Positions 60,180-64,000 of a stretch of 64,000 nucleotides of DNA are shown here, one piece after another. Source of the stretch: CAZEHJ01 sp964512485. Its GTDB lineage: Bacteria; Bacteroidota; Rhodothermia; Rhodothermales; UBA10348. Below the pieces are notes generated by a model. The model searched no databases. It was not told where the DNA came from and worked only from the letters and a program-made list of their open reading frames with translations. Within the stretch, counting starts at the first letter, position 1; every line of letters begins with the position of its first letter. A program made the position numbers and the translations under genes. The DNA lies in assembly GCA_964512485.1 (NCBI GenBank), contig CAZEHJ010000008.1:6663-70662 (forward strand). The letters are read 5' to 3'.

Positions 60180-61187
60180 TTGCTTAGTGTCGTTCACGTT
60201 CTGATCAGTTTGATGCCGGTGGTATTTTTCCTGTCCGGCCTCGTACTGATTGACAGCTATAAACTGGTAAGGCCGAAGGCGGTCGCCTTTTCTCTGATCG
60301 CGGGGCTGTTGGCAGCCCTTGCCTCCTATTTTTTGAGCGGCCCGATGATGGATATCACCGGTCTCGCTCGAGGAGATTTTTCCAGGTATATCGCCCCGCT
60401 GACTGAGGAGTCCTTCAAAGCGATCTGGATTTGCTACATCGTATTCTCAGACAAGGTGGGATTCACGGTAGATGCAGCCATTCTGGGATTTGCTGTGGGC
60501 GCTGGGTTTTCTGTTCTCGAAAACCTGTATTTCTTGAGCGCGCAGGATTACGGTACGCAGACGTGGATCATTCGTGGGTTCGGCACAGCGATTATGCACG
60601 GTGTAGCTACCACCGTCTTTACAGTCGTTCTCAAGACATTGCAGCAGGAGGAGGGACGGTCAAGAATCTTGGCGATAGCAGGTGCGCTCGTAGCGCCCAT
60701 CCTTTTGCACTCCTTCTACAATCATTTCCTGTTTCCACCGCTGATCATGACGGCAATCCTTGTGGTTGGATCGCCGCTGGTGATATCCGTCGTTTTTGAG
60801 CAGAGCGAGCGCAAAACAAGAAGTTGGTTGGGAACTGGCTTTGACACAGACCAGGAGTTAATGACGCTGTTGATGAGCGGTGATTTCTCCAATTCGCGCA
60901 TTGGCCAGTATCTCGAATCTCTCAAGGAGCACTTCGACGGAACGGTAATTGCCGACATGTTTTGTCTATTGCGAATCAGAATAGAACTGTCGATCAGGGC
61001 CAAAGGTCAGATGATGATGCGGGAGGCGGGATTTGACTCGAAGCCCGACGAGATGGTCAAGGCCAAATTCAAAGAGTTGGAGTACCTGGAGAAGGCGATC
61101 GGCAAGACAGGAATGATGGCCATGAATCCCGTTCAGAAGTGGTCGAGCAAGGAGCTCTGGCAGATGAATATGCTTGCAGAACAATAA
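60180..61187 (+). CDS. PrsW-family intramembrane metalloprotease
   Basis: A 335-residue membrane protein starting at TTG (60180). PrsW-type motifs are present in the right order: LTEESFKAIWICYI (EE..K), GAGFSVLENLYFL (the E...N segment), GTAIMHGVATTVFTVVL and LLHSFYNHFLFPP (the two histidine motifs). About seven membrane helices are followed by a cytoplasmic C-terminal tail of 120 residues. PrsW proteases can cleave membrane anti-sigma factors, which is of interest given the ECF/anti-sigma pair 5 kb upstream. It starts seven bases after the preceding protease gene and is probably co-transcribed with it. Confidence 0.87.
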   Translation: MLSVVHVLISLMPVVFFLSGLVLIDSYKLVRPKAVAFSLIAGLLAALASYFLSGPMMDITGLARGDFSRYIAPLTEESFKAIWICYIVFSDKVGFTVDAAILGFAVGAGFSVLENLYFLSAQDYGTQTWIIRGFGTAIMHGVATTVFTVVLKTLQQEEGRSRILAIAGALVAPILLHSFYNHFLFPPLIMTAILVVGSPLVISVVFEQSERKTRSWLGTGFDTDQELMTLLMSGDFSNSRIGQYLESLKEHFDGTVIADMFCLLRIRIELSIRAKGQMMMREAGFDSKPDEMVKAKFKELEYLEKAIGKTGMMAMNPVQKWSSKELWQMNMLAEQ

Positions 61188-61193
61188 GTTCAG

Positions 61194-61502
61194 TCAGACA
61201 AGGCCGCGTTTTCGATCCTTCCGTCGCTTCCTCTGGTACGAAAGAACGACGACCAGCATCCCGAGGAATCCCAGCGCGCTCAGCCAAAATCCGAATCTGA
61301 AGCCGCTAGAGTTCGCCGAGACTTGATCCAGTTCCAAGAGAATGGTGTCGTCAAGACTGCTGGCATCTGCGTTCGCGTCAGTGGCGATGGCGTGGACAGC
61401 ATGTCCTGCGTGGACCGAATACCTTTCGAGGAATTCAAAAGGCTTGATGAGAAGAACCAGGACAAAGGCGATCAGCCCCAGTAGTGCAAAGAAAGTCTTC
61501 AT
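61194..61502 (-). CDS. Small hypothetical membrane protein
   Basis: A 102-residue protein from the ATG at 61502 (MKTFFALLGLIAFVLVLLIK). It has one helix at each end (residues 4-19 and about 70-92, FGFWLSALGFLGMLVVVLSY), an outer loop of about 50 residues and a very basic tail (QRKRRKDRKRG). No family recognised. It converges with the PrsW gene, with six bases between the stops. Confidence 0.65.
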   Translation of the reverse strand: MKTFFALLGLIAFVLVLLIKPFEFLERYSVHAGHAVHAIATDANADASSLDDTILLELDQVSANSSGFRFGFWLSALGFLGMLVVVLSYQRKRRKDRKRGLV

Positions 61503-61606
61503 GGTACCTGTTCCGATGATGCGGGCAGGTCTGGCGCCTGCCCGCACTCAAGGTACTGAAAAGCGAGGTGTATTGCGAAGATCTGGTGAAGTAATAAATA
61601 GCCTTG

Positions 61607-61626
61607 AAAGGGCTGAAGAGCCCTTT
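61607..61626 (-). terminator. Terminator-like hairpin at the end of the AHSA1 gene
   Basis: aaagggct and agcccttt pair around a four-base loop, with a second aatagc/gctatt pairing outside. It begins at the stop codon of the minus-strand AHSA1 gene (61629-61631). The minus strand continues with CAAGGCTATTTATTA, a weak U-rich run. Confidence 0.55.
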
Positions 61627-61628
61627 TG

Positions 61629-62075
61629 CTATTCAAACATTGAAACCAGTCGTCCGATGCAACTGGTCCATCCAAACAGATGACCCTCGGTAGCTTCCTT
61701 GCCTGGGAACAGGTCGTGAGTGATTGTCACTTCGGTCGCTTCTCCGACCGCGGAAAACTCGACGTTGACGATGGTGGCGACACCCATTCGATGGTCGTCT
61801 TCAATCCAGTCCCAGGTGTATACGAGCTTATTGGGGCGGTCAATCTCAAGGTATTCCCCGACCGCGGTGTGGACGCCGCCTTCGGCGTTGATCATTTTGA
61901 GCGTGTAGGACCCTCCGACATTCAAATCGATTTCAGACTCAATCTCAACGATTCCTTCCGGGGCAGACCATTTCGCGACGAGCTCAGGATTGGTCCAGGC
62001 TTCGAAAACATCTTCTTGCGAAGCCGCGATGATTCTGGAGATGCGCAGCATCGTATCGGTTGTTGTTGAAGTCAT
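61629..62075 (-). CDS. AHSA1/SRPBCC-domain protein
   Basis: A 148-residue protein of the AHSA1 (activator of Hsp90 ATPase-like) START fold. It shows RIIAASQEDVFEAWTNPELV, KWSAPEGIVEIESEIDLNVG and VNVEFSAVGEATEVTITHDL, all typical. Such proteins are small-molecule binders in bacteria. It overlaps an ArsR regulator by four bases, one of the most frequent pairings of this family. Ligand unknown. Confidence 0.9.
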   Translation of the reverse strand: MTSTTTDTMLRISRIIAASQEDVFEAWTNPELVAKWSAPEGIVEIESEIDLNVGGSYTLKMINAEGGVHTAVGEYLEIDRPNKLVYTWDWIEDDHRMGVATIVNVEFSAVGEATEVTITHDLFPGKEATEGHLFGWTSCIGRLVSMFE

Positions 62076-62434
62076 TTGTTTTCCCTCTCAGTTTTGGAGT
62101 CTCCTCCAGATTTTTGGTTTTCGAAGAACCGGGCCAGTGAATCCAGCTGACTCTCCCAATATGAACGATATTTCTCGACCCACTCCGATGCGTCTTTCAT
62201 GGGGCGGGCATCAAGCTGACAGCGGCTGATGCGTCCATCCCTGGTAGTCTGCACGAGGCCGGCTTTTTCCAGAACCCGCAGGTGTTTGGATATTGCGGGC
62301 CGAGACATATCAAACGGCTCTGCCAGCTCACCAACGGTTGAGGTCCCGTCGGCCAGTCGCATGAGTATGGACCGACGCGTGGCATCAGACAAAGCGCTGA
62401 AGGTGAGGTCCAGTTGTGATGTATAGGTAACCAT
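62072..62434 (-). CDS. ArsR-family transcriptional regulator
   Basis: A 120-residue winged-helix repressor from the ATG at 62434 (MVTYTSQLDLTFSALSDATR). The DNA-binding part is LADGTSTVGELAEPFDMSRP followed by AISKHLRVLEKAGLVQTTRD and GRISRCQLD. It lacks the metal-binding cysteines of ArsR/SmtB sensors and belongs to the subgroup linked to AHSA1 partners. A GTG at 62452 could add six residues. The start codon lies in the middle of an 18-base perfect palindrome, a probable self-binding operator. Confidence 0.91.
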   Translation of the reverse strand: MVTYTSQLDLTFSALSDATRRSILMRLADGTSTVGELAEPFDMSRPAISKHLRVLEKAGLVQTTRDGRISRCQLDARPMKDASEWVEKYRSYWESQLDSLARFFENQKSGGDSKTERENK

Positions 62435-62443
62435 ATGGTTACC
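62426..62443. promoter_or_regulatory. Palindromic operator candidate over the ArsR start codon
   Basis: GGTAACCATATGGTTACC is a perfect 18-base palindrome, extended outward by GTATA on one side and AATATAC on the other. The ATG of the ArsR gene is the centre (62432-62434). A dimeric repressor bound here would block both transcription and access to the start, so autoregulation is likely. Confidence 0.6.
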
Positions 62444-62547
62444 AATATACACACGCTATTCAAAATCACAAGTCGGAGGAGAATAAAAAGCACGAAAAAG
62501 CGGCGTGTAGTCTTGAGTAGCGTCCTGAATCGGATCAAAAAGGCCGT

Positions 62548-63165
62548 TTATAAACTTTTCAGAAACTCGATGGTGTTGTCGGTAAGATCTGATCCGAGTC
62601 CTTTTTGCTGATGGATGATGGCACCGTTTTGATCGAGAACCGTCACGATGTTCGAATGTGCGAATTCACCATCCGACATCTTGCGGTATCGGACTCCCAG
62701 TAGTGCAGCCATTTCCTGCACATCATCTGCCGGGCCGTTCAGAAGAGACCAACGTTGGCTGCTCAATCCCATTTTGTCAGCATAGGCGGCCATCGATTCG
62801 GATGTATCGCGCTCTGGATCAATTGATATCAATACAAACGAGACGGTTTCATCAACATCCGATTCGATTCGTCGCATTGACGCTACAATGCGCGGGCAGG
62901 AAACCTCACAGGATGTATACGTCATCGCGACGACTTGAACCTGGCCCTCGAGAGTGGAAAGCGTTCGTTGTGCCCCCAACTGGTCGCTCCATACGGACTC
63001 TACCTGGTACAGCGAATAGTCCCCCATCAAGGGAGTATCTGATTCGAGAACCATGTTCATTTCTGCGTGCATCTCCTGAGAATGGGTGCCATCCTGCGCC
63101 GAGTCCTGACGCGCACATCCACTCAACATGACCAATCCTGCAATCACTATGAGTTGGTTATTCAT
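62548..63165 (-). CDS. SCO1/SenC-family copper-binding lipoprotein
   Basis: A 205-residue thioredoxin-like protein. The lipoprotein signal is MNNQLIVIAGLVMLSGC; the copper ligands are CEVSC in TYTSCEVSCPRIVASM and the histidine in FAHSNIVTVLDQNG. SCO proteins deliver copper to cytochrome oxidase or other copper enzymes in the periplasm. Its start overlaps the stop of the SUMF1-like gene by four bases (ATGA), so the two are co-translated and the target may be a copper enzyme encoded just outside the window. Confidence 0.93.
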   Translation of the reverse strand: MNNQLIVIAGLVMLSGCARQDSAQDGTHSQEMHAEMNMVLESDTPLMGDYSLYQVESVWSDQLGAQRTLSTLEGQVQVVAMTYTSCEVSCPRIVASMRRIESDVDETVSFVLISIDPERDTSESMAAYADKMGLSSQRWSLLNGPADDVQEMAALLGVRYRKMSDGEFAHSNIVTVLDQNGAIIHQQKGLGSDLTDNTIEFLKSL

Positions 63166-64000
63166 TTCAGCGACCGAACAGTTCTGAGTCCCAGGTTTGC
63201 TCCAGCGTAGGACGCACTAAGACTCCCGCGAAATGCGAAGCGCATGAATGCAGCATAGTCGGTGAAGTCTGAAGCCCCGATGACGCCACTACCACAAAAC
63301 AGAGTCCGTTCAAGGCTGGCGTCTGCACGACTTTCTCCAGTAACCAGAGCTGAGTTGAAATCAGATACCCATTCCCAAACCAATCCGTGCATATCCCGGA
63401 TGCCGAAATAGTTGGGCTGCGATTTACCGACCTCAGCCAATGATCCTCGGTTTGGGCGCGTCGTCAACTCCAGAATCCGGCGTTCGAAGTCAGGTTCATC
63501 TGATCCTCGTGGTTGTGATACCCCGGCAGAAGCGGCGTACTCCCATTCTGCAATCGTCGGCAGTCGATTTCCCTTCCAACGGGCGAAAGCTTTTGCCGCA
63601 AACCATGAAACGTGAGTTATCGGCTGATCCGGAAGGGCGTCTCCCAGGTCCAAATCCCCTGACCAATGCGCCAGATAGGACGCTTCCCCAAACAGTGGAG
63701 AGATCGAAGATCGTTGCCATTTAGGATTGGCACGAACAAATGCCAGGTATTCCTCATTGGTAACGGGATCAACATCCATGAAAAACGACTCTACGATTTC
63801 CGCTCCATCGGACTCTTTGCTGATGTAGAGAGGCAGATACCGGCCTGTTTCGATCCGGATCATCCCATCGGGAGGATCATGACGTACAGGAGCAGCTGCA
63901 AATGTGCGTCGGGCACGGACACCACTCTCCTCGGATCCGTTCGAGCCTTCGGTCTGAAAACCAAACGCCGCTGTTGATGCAAAAAGCATCAACAGCGGCA
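63162..64000 (-). CDS. SUMF1/FGE-like exported protein, 5' end outside the window
   Basis: At least 279 residues of the formylglycine-generating-enzyme-like (SUMF1) fold: DVDPVTNEEYLAFVRANPKW, PITHVSWFAAKAFARWKGNR, LPTIAEWEYAASAG, MHGLVWEWVSDFN and the end ANLGLRTVRSLK. The signal-peptide core (LLMLFASTAAFGFQ) reaches the window edge, so the start is outside. Near the C-terminus, where true FGE has its two catalytic cysteines, there is one cysteine (TLFCGSG) and no pair, so I doubt that it modifies sulfatases. SUMF1-like plus SCO pairs occur beside copper nitrite reductase genes in Bacteroidota; that gene would be expected upstream, outside this window (from memory of such loci, not seen here). 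Confidence 0.85.
   Translation of the reverse strand, partial: PLLMLFASTAAFGFQTEGSNGSEESGVRARRTFAAAPVRHDPPDGMIRIETGRYLPLYISKESDGAEIVESFFMDVDPVTNEEYLAFVRANPKWQRSSISPLFGEASYLAHWSGDLDLGDALPDQPITHVSWFAAKAFARWKGNRLPTIAEWEYAASAGVSQPRGSDEPDFERRILELTTRPNRGSLAEVGKSQPNYFGIRDMHGLVWEWVSDFNSALVTGESRADASLERTLFCGSGVIGASDFTDYAAFMRFAFRGSLSASYAGANLGLRTVRSLK
63967..63999. repeat. Perfect 14-bp inverted repeat at the window edge
   Basis: gccgctgttgatgc and gcatcaacagcggc are exact reverse complements around aaaaa, inside the signal-peptide region of the SUMF1-like gene. It may be a real mRNA hairpin near the start of the gene or a sequence artefact such as a fold-back at a fragment end. Confidence 0.6.

Noticed and set aside
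63162..64000. SUMF1-like protein as the maturase of the sulfatase at 51814-53508
   Set aside because: The catalytic cysteine pair appears to be missing and the gene is coupled to a SCO copper protein, so a link to the sulfatase is not supported.

Overview
The window looks like chromosomal DNA of a Bacteroidota-type bacterium in the broad sense, most likely the Rhodothermota/Balneolota side. The evidence is two or three secreted proteins with type IX secretion (T9SS) tails, one carrying the NYPNPFNP motif typical of that side, a Bacteroidota-style TonB, a short primary sigma factor without region 1.1, SbsA-type Ig-like lipoproteins and GC content in the mid-50s (my estimate by eye). I saw no rRNA, tRNA, CRISPR array, prophage or insertion sequence. 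Three runs of exactly 100 N (19581-19680, 32672-32771, 51826-51925) are scaffold gaps of unknown true size; two of them sit on short tandem repeats.

Layout. 1-5032 (minus): a cut-off TonB, a VanZ-like protein, the NAD(P)HX repair enzyme, an Ig-like lipoprotein and an unknown membrane-anchored protein. 5171-15189: amino-acid catabolism, with glutamate and alanine dehydrogenases, a TrmH-type methyltransferase, peptidase E, YceH, and a hutU-hutH-hutI operon followed by a half-size asparaginase. 15292-19552: two secreted zinc peptidases. 19742-27057: FtsX, then a copper/silver efflux operon (small His/Cys-rich protein, TolC, CusB-like, CusA-like). 27123-32617: an orphan PAS/GAF histidine kinase, a cyclase-family lipoprotein, and a coupled pair of ATP-grasp ligase and KamA-like radical SAM enzyme. 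33122-42610 (minus): one giant secreted protein of about 3,160 residues built from DUF11 and SdrD-B-like domains, Asp-box propeller repeats and a T9SS tail. 43328-46430: a membrane protein with a degenerate GGDEF domain, phosphopentomutase, and two EutN/CcmL microcompartment vertex proteins with no shell hexamer in view. 46453-48913 (minus): folP-cdaA-pcm. 49144-53508: a GH3-family protein, the primary sigma factor with a clear terminator, and a sulfatase lipoprotein broken by a gap. 53766-57023: RsbW-like kinase, STAS antagonist, ECF sigma factor, membrane anti-sigma candidate and a membrane-anchored protein of twenty-five 12-residue repeats. 57212-64000: a large metalloprotease/propeller/barrel protein, a PrsW-type membrane protease, a small membrane protein, an ArsR-AHSA1 pair, and a SCO/SUMF1-like pair that runs off the end.

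The genes point to an aerobic or facultative heterotroph that feeds on proteins and amino acids (secreted peptidases, peptidase E, hut, gdh, ald), resists copper, and invests in very large surface proteins. The least explained parts are the 12-residue-repeat protein beside the sigma-factor cluster, the vertex-only microcompartment pair fused to a deoB operon, the ATP-grasp/KamA pair, and the interleaved domain order inside the giant surface protein.
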